Numbered from the stretch's first letter, positions 1 to 9,002 are shown. The stretch: 36,089 nt of DNA from VMCP01 sp964492925 (GCA_964492925.1 CAZBMF010000010.1:1-36089); one strand, 5' to 3'. The notes: generated by a model from the sequence alone, not told the origin. Program-made: numbers and translations.

Positions 1-381
1 AGTGGTATGGTTGAAGGACATCAAAACGTTAAAAATGCAACTTCAATTGTAGATTATATCTTCAGATTATTAGGATTTGAATACTTGAATCGTGAAGATT
101 TGGTACAAGTAAAACCAAGCGATTTGTTGCCAATGGAAAAATCAACTCCAGAAGCTCCAGTTATCTCTGAATTCAAACCAACTTTCAATCCAGAGCCGAT
201 GTCGTTAGACATGACAAGAGCCATGAAAGCTGAGGCTTCTGGTGGAGTGAAAGACATGCAAGATCATTTGAGAGAAGTTCAAAGTGATGCTCCAGCATGT
301 AACGTTTGTGGTCATATTACAGTAAGAAGCGGCACTTGTTACAAATGTTTGAACTGTGGAAACAGTTTAGGTTGTAGCTAA
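1..381 (+). CDS. nrdJ: Vitamin B12-dependent (class II) ribonucleotide reductase, C-terminal fragment
   Basis: The frame is open from the first base, so this is the 3' end of a longer gene; the ATG at 7 is internal. The last ~30 residues form a zinc-ribbon-like tail with two CxxC pairs (CNVCGH and CYKCLNCG) ending in GNSLGCS, which I recognise as the C-terminus of adenosylcobalamin-dependent ribonucleotide reductases. In this family the tail cysteines are thought to help re-reduce the active site after NDP is converted to dNDP. The stretch before it (EGHQNVKNATSIVDYIFRLL) also fits NrdJ. The catalytic barrel lies outside the window. A strong terminator follows 20 nt after the stop. An unrelated small zinc-ribbon protein is unlikely because there is no start signal at 7. 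Confidence 0.9.
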   Translation, partial: SGMVEGHQNVKNATSIVDYIFRLLGFEYLNREDLVQVKPSDLLPMEKSTPEAPVISEFKPTFNPEPMSLDMTRAMKAEASGGVKDMQDHLREVQSDAPACNVCGHITVRSGTCYKCLNCGNSLGCS

Positions 382-400
382 TAATTCGCGAAAAATAAGA

Positions 401-431
401 AAAAAAGACCCTCTATTTTGAGGGTCTTTTT
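401..431 (+). terminator. Intrinsic terminator after nrdJ
   Basis: A 7-bp stem, GACCCTC (407-413) with GAGGGTC (420-426), has a 6-nt loop and is followed by five T. An A-run precedes the stem, so it could also work on the opposite strand. Confidence 0.9.
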
Positions 432-488
432 GTTTATATACAACCATTTCAGTAATTTTAAAGTCTTTTGTATCATTGAATACTAAAA

Positions 489-3400
489 TTGACTTTAGTT
501 AACAAACATATCACAAACAAAATAACCCGTAATTTTAAGTTACTGGGTTTTCTTTTATTGTTGTGTTTACAATCTTTAAAACTAGCGGCTCAGGCAGATT
601 TTAACGTTTCACCAGACAAAGGTTGCACACCACTTTCGGTTAAGTTTACAGATAATTCAACTGGAGCGGTTAGTTGGAATTGGGATTTAGGAAATGGAAA
701 TACAAGTACTTTGCAAAATCCATCGGCCATTTATTATAATCCTGGAAAATATACTGTAAAATTAACCATAAAAGATAATAGTGGTAAAACGTTTACAGTT
801 ACAAAAACCAATGTAATACGTGCATTTAAATCGCCAAAAGCTGATTTTTCAGCGAGTCCAACAACCATTTGTTTGGGAGAAAAAGTGTCATTTACCCAAA
901 CTTCATCACCTGGAGATACCCTAATAAATAGATATTCATGGGATATGGGCGACGGAACTGTCCTGAATACTAAAAATCCCAATCATGTTTTTGGTGCTTC
1001 TGGTTTATATACCATTTCGTTGGTTGTAATTGATGCAAATGGTTGCCAAGATAAAATTCAAAAACTTCAGTACATCAAGGTGAATCCCAAGCCAGTTGCT
1101 CAATTTAAAATGGATTCGGCTTATGATTGCAAAGTGCCAACTTTTATTCCCTTTAAAAATAACAGTACTGGGAATAATTTAAAGTACACTTGGTATTTTG
1201 GTGATGGTTCAAAATCTAATTTGGCAAATCCAAGGCATCAGTATAATAATCTGGGTACTTACTCTCCAAAGTTGGTGGTTGAAGATGTAAATGGCTGTAA
1301 AGATTCTATTACTTTAACAAACTCCCTTTTCTTGGGTCCACTAAAGCCAGATTTTGTTGCAGATAAAACAATCATTTGTGGTTCTGCAGTGGTTGAATTT
1401 GATAATAAAACTGTATTTAATGGGGGACTTAAATACCTTTGGGATTTTGGTGATGGTTCTACATCTTCGAATCCTTATCCCTCAAAATTTTACAATAAGG
1501 TTGGCGTTTACTCCGTGAAATTAACAGTGCAATCTGTTTTTAGATCGTGCACAGCCACAATTACTAAAAACAATTACATTGTTGTAAACCCAAAACCAAA
1601 TGGTAAAATTGAATTAAGTGATTCATTTCCTTGTAAAATACCTTTTACCACTGTTGCAAAATATGTGGATACCGCGGGTTTCACTTCTATTCAGTGGTGG
1701 TTGGTAGACAATGGAAATAAAACTAGAATAAAATATGGGACATCCAATCCCATGAATTTTACAATTAATAGCAACTCGAAGTATACCATAATTGCTTATG
1801 TGGTTAATAAATTCGGATGTTTGGATTCCTTTAAATATGAAAATCTGCAGGTACAGTTGACTAATATTTCAGTAGATGGGAATTTTACGGGTTGTGTTCC
1901 TTTGTTTTTTAAAGGGATTGCAAAGGTGTCTTCTAACAGAAAAATAATGGGTATTCAATGGCTTTTTGAAGATGGGGATCAATACTCAGGGAGTTCTGTT
2001 TTAAAGGCATTTTTAGATACAGGAGTTTTCAAGGGCACTATCAATGTAACTGTTGAAAAGGATTGTCCAATCAAATATGATTTTAAAATTCATGTTGGCC
2101 AAAAGGTGAATCCCAAATTCTTTACCCTACCGGTGGGTGAAATTTGTAACAACACTGATGGCATTAATTTTATCAATGCTACCCAATATCCTGGATTTAC
2201 GATTGACAGTTTTAAATGGATTTTTGATGACTATGATCCACGAAATAAGATGCTGAAAGTAACACCTTGGAATCCATTACCAAGGCCATACACAAGGACT
2301 AATGTTTGGCATTATTACGACCGGGATACGGGTTGGTTAAAACCCGCTTTGATTGGCTATCATCATGGATGTCCGGATACGGTTTACCAAATTGATTCCA
2401 TTAAAATTAAAGCAGCCTATGCGAGAATTGAATTGGATTATAATATTTGTATCAAGGGTGATTTAATAGTGAAAAATGCTTCTTCAGCTTACACGAATTG
2501 GTTATGGACAATAAATGGAAAAAATTACTATACAGATACTGTAAATTTAAATCCTTACAAATCGTATAAAATTCAATTGAAAGTTTGGGATTCTATTAGT
2601 GGTTGCTGGGATACAGTTTCAAGGATGTTTTGGCCAATGACTAGTCCTAATTTGGACTCTATCAGTATTCTTAATCAAGAACTTTGTGCTCCAGGTTTTG
2701 TGACTCTTTTGGCAAAGCACAGTGCACAGAAAATTCAGTGGACCATTAACGGAAAGGATACGGCATTTGGTATAAACGAAGTAACGTTTAAATTTGACAC
2801 AGCAGGAATATATAACATCGAGGCCAACTTCATTTATTCGAAGTACTGTTCAAGATTCATCAACAATAAATTTATTGTAGGGGAATCGAATTTAAAAGGT
2901 TCAATAGTGTTGCCCAAGAGTTGTTTGCCTTCTGAAATTGTTTTGTATGACAGCAGTTATAAACCCGGTAAAAAGCATGCTTGGGTGTTAAGCAATGGCG
3001 ACACCATTAAAGTGACAAATTTTGAGTCTAAATTCACCATAAAAAATTCTTTTAAGGACACCATTTGGGCGAGGTTGATTTCAGACGGTTCTTTGGTAAT
3101 TTGTGAACCAAGTACGGTTATTCCCATTCCTGTTTCTGGACCTGGTTTCAAATCAAGGTTAATTTGGCAACATACTTGTTCAACAAGTATTTTAAAAGGG
3201 TATTTAGACAAAAAGAGAATCAACGCAAATTATACCTATAGTTGGGATATGGGTGATGGTAAGAAATATTCAACACAAAATATTTCACATCAATTTAATG
3301 ATTCTGGTTACTACACTATCAATATAACTGTAACTGATCCCTCAACTGGTTGTGCGGCATCAGAAAGCCATAAAGTTTATTTTCCTGGTCAAAGATTGAA

Positions 3401-5810
3401 GGTCAATGTGAATTATACCACTGTTGGTACCAAATGTCCACCATTATTGGTTCATTTTAGGGATAGTAGCACAAGCGGTGGGGTTTCCATTGTGAAATGG
3501 AATTGGGATTTTGGCGACAACAGTTTTTCTGTTTTAAAGAACCCAAGTCATCAATACGTGAATCCGGGAAAGTATAGCATTCGATTAACCATTACAGATT
3601 CACTGGGTTGTACAGCAACAAGGTTGTTTTTGTATCTAATTTTGGTACCGGGACCAGACGGAAAGTTTAGTTTTGGACCAAAAAATGGATGTTTGCCACT
3701 AACGGTGATGTTTGCTGACTCAGTAAACAATCAAACCAAGAAGAAAGAATGGGATTTTGGGGATGGTGAAGTATTGCTTGGAAATCAAACCTCTCATCAA
3801 TACAAACAAGCAGGGCGGTATATTCCTTCTATGATTTTGGAGGATTCCTTTGGTTGTAAAAGATCAATAAAGCCAAAAGATACCATTGTTGTGTATGATT
3901 TGCCACAGGCTCAATTTACTTCATCGGCAAAATGTTTGCGTGATTCTGTTGCATTTGTATCAACTGCAACGTGTTCTGATGCCAAAATCAAGGATGTATT
4001 TTGGGAAATTCAACCTGAAAACAAGGCATTCACTGGTAATGCCTTCACTTATAAGTTTAAGAATAAATTTAATTCTGTAAAAATGATTGTGAAATCGGAA
4101 AATCTTTGTGCTGACACAATGAGTTCTAATTTCAAACTTTTTCAACCAGATGCTACTTTGAATTTTCAAAATTCAATTATTTGTTTGGGTGGAAGTTGGT
4201 TGGGTTCGGTTACAACTCATTCAGACACAATTTTATCCAAATCTTTCTGGATGGTTGATGGAAAGTTTCTTGATACTGTGAATAATCTCAATTTTACACC
4301 AACAAAATCGGGAGTTTATAAAGTTCAATATTATATTGAAGATACAAAAGGCTGTTGGGATACTGCAAGCAATGGATTAAATTTAAAGGTGGGCGATACT
4401 GTGGTGCCACTATCTCCTATTTGGCGAAGGGTGAGCGTTCTTGATGATGTGTCGCACGAATTGGTTTGGAAAGAATATCCAAGTTTCGATTTTAAAGAAT
4501 ACAATGTATTTCAAGACAAGGGTTCGGGATATATTCCCATTCAAAAGATAACGGGTCAGAAAGATACTTTTTTGAAAATAAATGGTGTTGATGCTTTACA
4601 TAGAAGTGATTGTTACAAAGTTGGATCAACCAATCTATGTGGTTATACTCAGGAAGTTGATAAGATTAAAAACCATTGCACGGTGGAATTAAGAGGATCG
4701 CCAGGATTGAATGTAAGTGTTTTGAATTGGGGTTCTTATGTTGGTTGGCCGGTAGAGCGATATGTGATTTACAGGCAAATTGATCAGGGTAATTTTGATA
4801 GCATTGGACAAGTTGATGGTAGTGAGTTGAGATTTGTGGATACAAACATTCGATGTTATAAAATTCACCATTATAGGGTTAAGGCCCACGAAAAAGGTGG
4901 ATTATATGAATTTAGTTGGAGTGATACTTGTCATGTAGCACCTGTTTATTGGAACAAAGTAAAGCCACCAACCATGAGAAGGGCCACCGTATTAGACGAT
5001 CAAGAGGTGAGAGTTGAGTGGCAGCAGTTAGAGAAAAATAAAATTCCATTAGAACGGTTTGTGATTGTAGGCAAGCATGGATACGATGGTTTAAGCGAAT
5101 ATAAATGGGTTTTAAACGCAAATAACGACTCGTTGAGGATCTTTGATCGTCAAATTGAAGTGGATCAAAATTTTGGCGTTTATAAGGTTTTGGGAATTGA
5201 TGAATGTGGCGACAGTAGTATATTCTCTTCAATTGCCCAATCTATTTTGTTGAAAGTAGATTTGAATTCAAATTTTTATCCGTCGCTAAAATGGACCAAA
5301 TATTTAGATTGGCAGGAAGGTGTTAAGGAGTATATTGTAGAACGCAGAACGGCTGGAGCCTTTAGTGAAATTCAAAGGGTATCTGGCAACGACACTTTTT
5401 ATGTTGATGAATTGCCGAATTTTAATTGTCTTCCTAACTTAGAATATAGGATTACAGCGGTTAGGAATAAGGTTTATGGTTTGGATAGTACTTGGTACTT
5501 TAACAGCGTAAGCAATATTGATGACCCAGGCGTAGAAACAAAAGTATTTATTCCGAATGCGTTTACGCCAAATAAAAATGAATTGAATGAAGTTTTTAAA
5601 CCTCAAGGAATATACATGTACCAATATTCGATGAAGATTTATAATCGTTGGGGTGAGAAATTATATGATGCTGAGGGTTGCGACCATGGTTGGGACGGAA
5701 AATACATGGGAAATTTGGCTCCAGAAGGTGTTTATGTTTATCAAGTAAATGTAAAAGGGGCCGACGGTAAACTGTATCCTTTCTTTGGTGATGTTACATT
5801 GTTGAGGTAA
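489..5810 (+). CDS. Giant secreted PKD-domain protein with type B T9SS (gliding motility-associated) C-terminal domain
   Basis: 1773 residues. The start is TTG at 489; no better start exists before the hydrophobic signal peptide (core LLGFLLLLCLQ, likely cleaved after LAAQ near residue 35). At least seven PKD-type beta-sandwiches are visible by their WDFGDG-like loops: four between residues ~37 and 365, and three between ~900 and 1140. More divergent Ig-like modules fill the gap. Residues ~1304-1680 carry FnIII-like modules in two related pairs. The last ~95 residues (from FIPNAFTPNKNELNEVF, with IYNRWGEKLY and GWDGKYMG) are the CHU_C domain, the type B sorting signal of type IX secretion. 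I infer export across the outer membrane and surface attachment or release, with an adhesive or structural role. No enzymatic motif was seen. Confidence 0.9.
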   Translation: MTLVNKHITNKITRNFKLLGFLLLLCLQSLKLAAQADFNVSPDKGCTPLSVKFTDNSTGAVSWNWDLGNGNTSTLQNPSAIYYNPGKYTVKLTIKDNSGKTFTVTKTNVIRAFKSPKADFSASPTTICLGEKVSFTQTSSPGDTLINRYSWDMGDGTVLNTKNPNHVFGASGLYTISLVVIDANGCQDKIQKLQYIKVNPKPVAQFKMDSAYDCKVPTFIPFKNNSTGNNLKYTWYFGDGSKSNLANPRHQYNNLGTYSPKLVVEDVNGCKDSITLTNSLFLGPLKPDFVADKTIICGSAVVEFDNKTVFNGGLKYLWDFGDGSTSSNPYPSKFYNKVGVYSVKLTVQSVFRSCTATITKNNYIVVNPKPNGKIELSDSFPCKIPFTTVAKYVDTAGFTSIQWWLVDNGNKTRIKYGTSNPMNFTINSNSKYTIIAYVVNKFGCLDSFKYENLQVQLTNISVDGNFTGCVPLFFKGIAKVSSNRKIMGIQWLFEDGDQYSGSSVLKAFLDTGVFKGTINVTVEKDCPIKYDFKIHVGQKVNPKFFTLPVGEICNNTDGINFINATQYPGFTIDSFKWIFDDYDPRNKMLKVTPWNPLPRPYTRTNVWHYYDRDTGWLKPALIGYHHGCPDTVYQIDSIKIKAAYARIELDYNICIKGDLIVKNASSAYTNWLWTINGKNYYTDTVNLNPYKSYKIQLKVWDSISGCWDTVSRMFWPMTSPNLDSISILNQELCAPGFVTLLAKHSAQKIQWTINGKDTAFGINEVTFKFDTAGIYNIEANFIYSKYCSRFINNKFIVGESNLKGSIVLPKSCLPSEIVLYDSSYKPGKKHAWVLSNGDTIKVTNFESKFTIKNSFKDTIWARLISDGSLVICEPSTVIPIPVSGPGFKSRLIWQHTCSTSILKGYLDKKRINANYTYSWDMGDGKKYSTQNISHQFNDSGYYTINITVTDPSTGCAASESHKVYFPGQRLKVNVNYTTVGTKCPPLLVHFRDSSTSGGVSIVKWNWDFGDNSFSVLKNPSHQYVNPGKYSIRLTITDSLGCTATRLFLYLILVPGPDGKFSFGPKNGCLPLTVMFADSVNNQTKKKEWDFGDGEVLLGNQTSHQYKQAGRYIPSMILEDSFGCKRSIKPKDTIVVYDLPQAQFTSSAKCLRDSVAFVSTATCSDAKIKDVFWEIQPENKAFTGNAFTYKFKNKFNSVKMIVKSENLCADTMSSNFKLFQPDATLNFQNSIICLGGSWLGSVTTHSDTILSKSFWMVDGKFLDTVNNLNFTPTKSGVYKVQYYIEDTKGCWDTASNGLNLKVGDTVVPLSPIWRRVSVLDDVSHELVWKEYPSFDFKEYNVFQDKGSGYIPIQKITGQKDTFLKINGVDALHRSDCYKVGSTNLCGYTQEVDKIKNHCTVELRGSPGLNVSVLNWGSYVGWPVERYVIYRQIDQGNFDSIGQVDGSELRFVDTNIRCYKIHHYRVKAHEKGGLYEFSWSDTCHVAPVYWNKVKPPTMRRATVLDDQEVRVEWQQLEKNKIPLERFVIVGKHGYDGLSEYKWVLNANNDSLRIFDRQIEVDQNFGVYKVLGIDECGDSSIFSSIAQSILLKVDLNSNFYPSLKWTKYLDWQEGVKEYIVERRTAGAFSEIQRVSGNDTFYVDELPNFNCLPNLEYRITAVRNKVYGLDSTWYFNSVSNIDDPGVETKVFIPNAFTPNKNELNEVFKPQGIYMYQYSMKIYNRWGEKLYDAEGCDHGWDGKYMGNLAPEGVYVYQVNVKGADGKLYPFFGDVTLLR

Positions 5811-5815
5811 CATCA
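5789..5815 (+). terminator. Possible terminator hairpin spanning the stop codon of the PKD gene
   Basis: Perfect 9-bp inverted repeat TGATGTTAC (5789-5797) / GTAACATCA (5807-5815) with a 9-nt loop. The stop codon lies in the 3' arm. A T-run (5822-5827) starts 6 nt later, further away than in a classical intrinsic terminator, so function is uncertain. Confidence 0.4.
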
Positions 5816-5860
5816 AATACAATTTTTGGTTAACTAAGGATTTTACTCCGTTGAATTTTG

Positions 5861-5868
5861 TAGATTTG
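5861..5868 (+). promoter_or_regulatory. Possible -7 box (TAGATTTG) upstream of proS
   Basis: An exact match to the Bacteroidetes TAnnTTTG -7 element lies 14 nt before the proS ATG. No convincing TTTG -33 element is found at the expected 17-23 nt spacing, so this is a weak call. Confidence 0.35.
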
Positions 5869-5882
5869 TAGCACATAATTCA

Positions 5883-7361
5883 ATGGCTTTCGAGAAAATT
5901 AAACGCAGTGAAAATTACAGTGAGTGGTATAACAACCTTGTTAGCAATGCTGATTTGGCAGAGCACAGTGCTGTAAAAGGATGTATGGTGATAAAACCAT
6001 ACGGATATGCAATTTGGGAAAAAATGCAGCAGCAATTAGATAAGATGTTCAAAGAGACTGGACATAGCAATGCTTATTTTCCATTGTTTGTGCCGAAAAG
6101 TCTATTTGAAAAAGAGGAAAAGAATGCTGAGGGATTTGCTAAAGAATGCGCTATTGTTACGCATTATAGATTAAAGGGTGATCCTAATAATCCTGGTAAA
6201 TTGATTCCCGATCCAGATTCAAAATTAACTGAGGAACTAATTGTTAGGCCCACTAGTGAAGCCATTATTTGGAATACATATAAAAATTGGATTCAAAGTT
6301 ATAGAGACTTGCCAATTTTAATCAATCAATGGGCAAATGTTGTGAGATGGGAAATGAGAACGCGTTTGTTTTTGAGAACGGCTGAATTTTTGTGGCAGGA
6401 AGGACATACAGCGCATGCAACAAAGCAAGAGGCTTTAGATGAAACTGTTCAAATGTTGAATGTATATTCTGAATTTGCTCAAGATTTTATGGCTATCCCT
6501 GTAATTAAAGGTATCAAAACAGAAAACGAGCGTTTTGCAGGTGCCGATGAAACTTTTTGTATTGAGGGAATGATGCAAGACGGTAAAGCTTTGCAAATGG
6601 GTACATCGCATTTCTTGGGTCAAAATTTTGCAAAGGCCTTTGAAGTGAAATTTCAAAGTAAAGAAGGTAAATTAGATTATGTTTGGGCAACCAGTTGGGG
6701 TGTTTCTACCCGTTTAATGGGTGCTTTAATCATGGTTCATAGTGATGACGAAGGTTTGGTATTGCCTCCAAAATTGGCTCCAATTCAGGTTGTTGCTGTT
6801 CCAATCTATAAAACTGAAGAAGAACATGATGCCATCATTCAGAAATTTTCTGAGATTTTAGGTGCATTAAAGAAATTGGGAATTTCAGTGAAACTCGACG
6901 ATAGAGATACGCACAAGCCTGGTTTCAAATTTGCAGAATGGGAATTGAAAGGTGTGCCTTTGCGTTTGGCAATGGGACCTAGAGATTTGGCAAATGGAAC
7001 CGTTGAATTGGCTCGTAGAGACACAAAAACCAAAGAAGTGGTATCTACAGATGGAATTGATGCTTTCATTGCTAATTTGCTTGAAGAAATTCAAAATTCA
7101 CTGTTTCAAAGAGCCTTATCGTTTAGAGAAGAAAAGTACTTTGAGGTGAATAATTGGGATGAGTTCTTAGACGTGATCAATAACAAACAAGGATTTGCTT
7201 ATGCGCATTGGGATGGAACCAATGAAACAGAATCCAAAATCAAAGAATTGACCAAAGCCACCATTCGTTGTATTCCGTTAGACAATAAACAGGAAGATGG
7301 TGTGTGTGTGTTAACCGGTAACCCTTCAAAGCAAAGGGTGGTTTTTGCGAAATCTTATTAA
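5883..7361 (+). CDS. proS: Prolyl-tRNA synthetase (archaeal/eukaryote-like class II type)
   Basis: Charges tRNA-Pro with proline in the cytoplasm. 492 residues is the usual size for the compact ProRS type that lacks the inserted editing domain. Class II motifs are visible: YFPLFVPKSLF near residue 65, RPTSEAIIW near 122, and motif 2 RTAEFLWQEGHTAH near 166. An anticodon-binding domain follows (VVAVPIYKTEEEHD, LDDRDTHKPGFKFAEWEL). The C-terminus ends in the family-typical VFAKSY with a final tyrosine. The ATG start gives MAFEKIKRSENYSEWYN, a normal N-terminus. The stop codon directly abuts the stop of the convergent nitroreductase gene. Confidence 0.96.
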   Translation: MAFEKIKRSENYSEWYNNLVSNADLAEHSAVKGCMVIKPYGYAIWEKMQQQLDKMFKETGHSNAYFPLFVPKSLFEKEEKNAEGFAKECAIVTHYRLKGDPNNPGKLIPDPDSKLTEELIVRPTSEAIIWNTYKNWIQSYRDLPILINQWANVVRWEMRTRLFLRTAEFLWQEGHTAHATKQEALDETVQMLNVYSEFAQDFMAIPVIKGIKTENERFAGADETFCIEGMMQDGKALQMGTSHFLGQNFAKAFEVKFQSKEGKLDYVWATSWGVSTRLMGALIMVHSDDEGLVLPPKLAPIQVVAVPIYKTEEEHDAIIQKFSEILGALKKLGISVKLDDRDTHKPGFKFAEWELKGVPLRLAMGPRDLANGTVELARRDTKTKEVVSTDGIDAFIANLLEEIQNSLFQRALSFREEKYFEVNNWDEFLDVINNKQGFAYAHWDGTNETESKIKELTKATIRCIPLDNKQEDGVCVLTGNPSKQRVVFAKSY

Positions 7362-7922
7362 TTATTTCCAAATAGCGGAAACTTCTTTTCGGGTGGAATG
7401 CGATCTTTTTGTATCAATTCCACCTATAAAAAAGAATCCCAAATGTAAATCTGTCTCTTCAAGTTGAAGATAGGTTTTCATTTCTGGCGTGTTGGTGGCA
7501 TTTCCGGACGTCCAATATCCTCCAAAATCGTTTACAGCATTTAATGTGAGGTACATGTTTTGAACGGCGGCACCGAGGCTGCAATATTCTTCCCAAAGTG
7601 GAATGATATTGCTTGGTTTTAAGCAAATTGCAATGGCATGAGACAATTGAAGAGGCAATTTCTTGAGTTTTTCTCTTTTCTCTTGAGGGAAATTGGGGTT
7701 GCTACCTACTTGTATCTGTTCAATTTGGAAAACCAACTGTTCAATTTTTTGTCCCTCAAAAACCACAAAATGCCAAGGAAGTGTGAGTTTGTGAGATGGT
7801 GCCCAATTGGCATTTTCGAGCATTTGTTGAATGAGTGATTTTGGGGCAATTTTCCCATTAAATTCTTTTGCGAAGTGGCTTCGTCTTGATGAAATGAGGG
7901 AATTGATATCAGTTAGGTTCAT
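7362..7922 (-). CDS. Nitroreductase-family FMN oxidoreductase
   Basis: 186 residues, typical of small FMN-dependent NAD(P)H oxidoreductases. The N-terminal ISSRRSHF, followed by NANWAPSHKLTLPWHFVVF, is the usual FMN-phosphate binding start of the family, and LGAAVQNMYLTLNAV is the central helix. The true substrate cannot be read from sequence; family members reduce nitroaromatics, quinones or enones, and some act on flavin intermediates. The start overlaps the stop of the upstream transporter gene by 4 nt (7919-7922), so the two are probably cotranscribed and translationally coupled. The stop abuts proS with no intergenic base. Confidence 0.85.
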   Translation of the reverse strand: MNLTDINSLISSRRSHFAKEFNGKIAPKSLIQQMLENANWAPSHKLTLPWHFVVFEGQKIEQLVFQIEQIQVGSNPNFPQEKREKLKKLPLQLSHAIAICLKPSNIIPLWEEYCSLGAAVQNMYLTLNAVNDFGGYWTSGNATNTPEMKTYLQLEETDLHLGFFFIGGIDTKRSHSTRKEVSAIWK

Positions 7923-8857
7923 TTCTTTTTAAGGGATAATATGGGGTTTGCGAAAATGGCTGTTAAAATTATTGCAGTACCTATGTAAAAGTGAATGTTT
8001 AGGTCGTTGTTTTCATGGAAAATGAATATACCCAATATAATGCCATAAATGGGTTCGAGGTTCACTGTGAGATTGGCGGTAAAAGCGCTTAGATATTTCA
8101 AGGAGTAGGTGCCCAAATAAAAAGTTAAATTGGTGCAAAATAAGGATAATGACATTACCCAAATTAGGTCGAGGGCGCCATTTTGTAGGTTATTGGGATC
8201 AAACAGACTGAAGTTTAAACTTGGAAGCCATTGTATTTCGTTGGAAATAAAAGGAACAAGCATAGATAGGGCAATTGCACCTGAGAGCATTTCTATGGCG
8301 CTAATGGCCATTGGGTGAAGGGAATTGATGTGTTTTTTGTTTAATGTGGTAAATAAGGCCGCCAAGGCTGCACTTATTAATCCTGTTCCAATTGCCCAAG
8401 GGTAAGAAATTTTGGTATTTGTATTTTCTGGAAGGGATAAGCTTATAAAAAGTACCCCTACAATTACAATAAGTCCAATGAGGATGTCCTTTTTGATGAA
8501 TTTGGATTTCAACACAATGGGTTCAATGATTGCAGCAAAGAACGAGGCTGAACCGAGGCAAGCGAGTGTAATAGAAACGGAATTGCCAAATTTGATGCTT
8601 CCATAGAATGTGAGCCAATGGGCGCACACAATGAGTCCGATACCAAAGAAATTGAGAAATACTTTTTGGGATATGGTTTTGAGATTTCTCCAAACTACTG
8701 GGAAAAAGAAGTATGCAATAGCCGCAAACGACATTCTATGCCAAACGAGGGTAAAGGAATCGTAGGAAATGAGTTTTCCGAGTATGGCGGTAAATCCCCA
8801 CAGAAACACAGCAATGTGTAAAAAGAGGAGGGCTTTAAAGTTGTTGGATTGGTTCAC
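7919..8857 (-). CDS. EamA/DMT-family transporter (10 TM drug/metabolite permease)
   Basis: About 312 residues, an inner-membrane protein with ten hydrophobic segments in two EamA repeats. The first (LFLHIAVFLWGFTAILGKLI, then LVWHRMSFAAIAYFF) and the second (AALFTTLNKKHI and NLEPIYGIILGIFIF) show the usual motifs. Family members export amino acids, cofactors or drugs; the substrate here is unknown. I chose the GTG at 8857 (VNQSNNFKAL). The frame also opens at a TTG at 8878, but that codon sits directly after the 3' arm of a terminator-like hairpin and within its T-rich tail, making it an unlikely start. The 4-nt overlap with the nitroreductase gene suggests a two-gene operon. Confidence 0.85.
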   Translation of the reverse strand: MNQSNNFKALLFLHIAVFLWGFTAILGKLISYDSFTLVWHRMSFAAIAYFFFPVVWRNLKTISQKVFLNFFGIGLIVCAHWLTFYGSIKFGNSVSITLACLGSASFFAAIIEPIVLKSKFIKKDILIGLIVIVGVLFISLSLPENTNTKISYPWAIGTGLISAALAALFTTLNKKHINSLHPMAISAIEMLSGAIALSMLVPFISNEIQWLPSLNFSLFDPNNLQNGALDLIWVMSLSLFCTNLTFYLGTYSLKYLSAFTANLTVNLEPIYGIILGIFIFHENNDLNIHFYIGTAIILTAIFANPILSLKKK

Positions 8858-8868
8858 GGTGTCTTTAT

Positions 8869-8901
8869 AAAAAATCAAGGCCGCGCTGAAGAGGCACGGC
8901 C
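8869..8901 (-). terminator. Intrinsic terminator in the leader of the EamA transporter gene
   Basis: On the minus strand GGCCGTGC (8901-8894) pairs with GCGCGGCC (8886-8879): seven Watson-Crick pairs and one G-U, with a 7-nt loop. TTGATTTTTT follows. It lies upstream of the transporter start and downstream of a strong promoter match, so it could attenuate the transporter operon. The simpler alternative is that it ends the kdsD-manC transcript. Confidence 0.7.
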
Positions 8902-8937
8902 AGGATGTTGGTATATAAAAGCGCGTAACAGTTGGCG

Positions 8938-8954
8938 TTATCGAAATTCGATAA
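8938..8954. repeat. 17-bp near-perfect palindrome next to the transporter promoter
   Basis: TTATCGAA-A-TTCGATAA, 8-nt arms around one central base. It starts 5 nt downstream of the -7 box on the minus strand, a natural place for a repressor operator. It could also fold as the first hairpin of the leader RNA (GTTATCG / CGATAAC around a 5-nt loop). Confidence 0.55.
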
Positions 8955-8959
8955 CATTA

Positions 8960-8990
8960 CAAATATACAATGCGAATTTTTGAATGTCAA
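8960..8990 (-). promoter_or_regulatory. Bacteroidetes-type promoter for the EamA transporter leader
   Basis: On the minus strand TTGAC (8990-8986) precedes an exact TAnnTTTG box, TATATTTG (8967-8960), with 20 nt between the TTG and the box, within the known -33/-7 spacing. This is the best promoter match in the window. Transcription would start near 8953-8956, giving a leader of ~95 nt before the GTG at 8857. Confidence 0.65.
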
Positions 8991-9002
8991 GTACAAAAGA
9001 AA

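Noticed and set aside
7..381. Independent small zinc-ribbon protein starting at ATG 7
   Set aside because: The frame is open to base 1 and the sequence matches the C-terminus of B12-dependent ribonucleotide reductase.
8879..9002. tRNA or other known structured RNA gene downstream of manC
   Set aside because: No cloverleaf, no T-loop or acceptor pattern; the elements fit a promoter, palindrome and terminator better.
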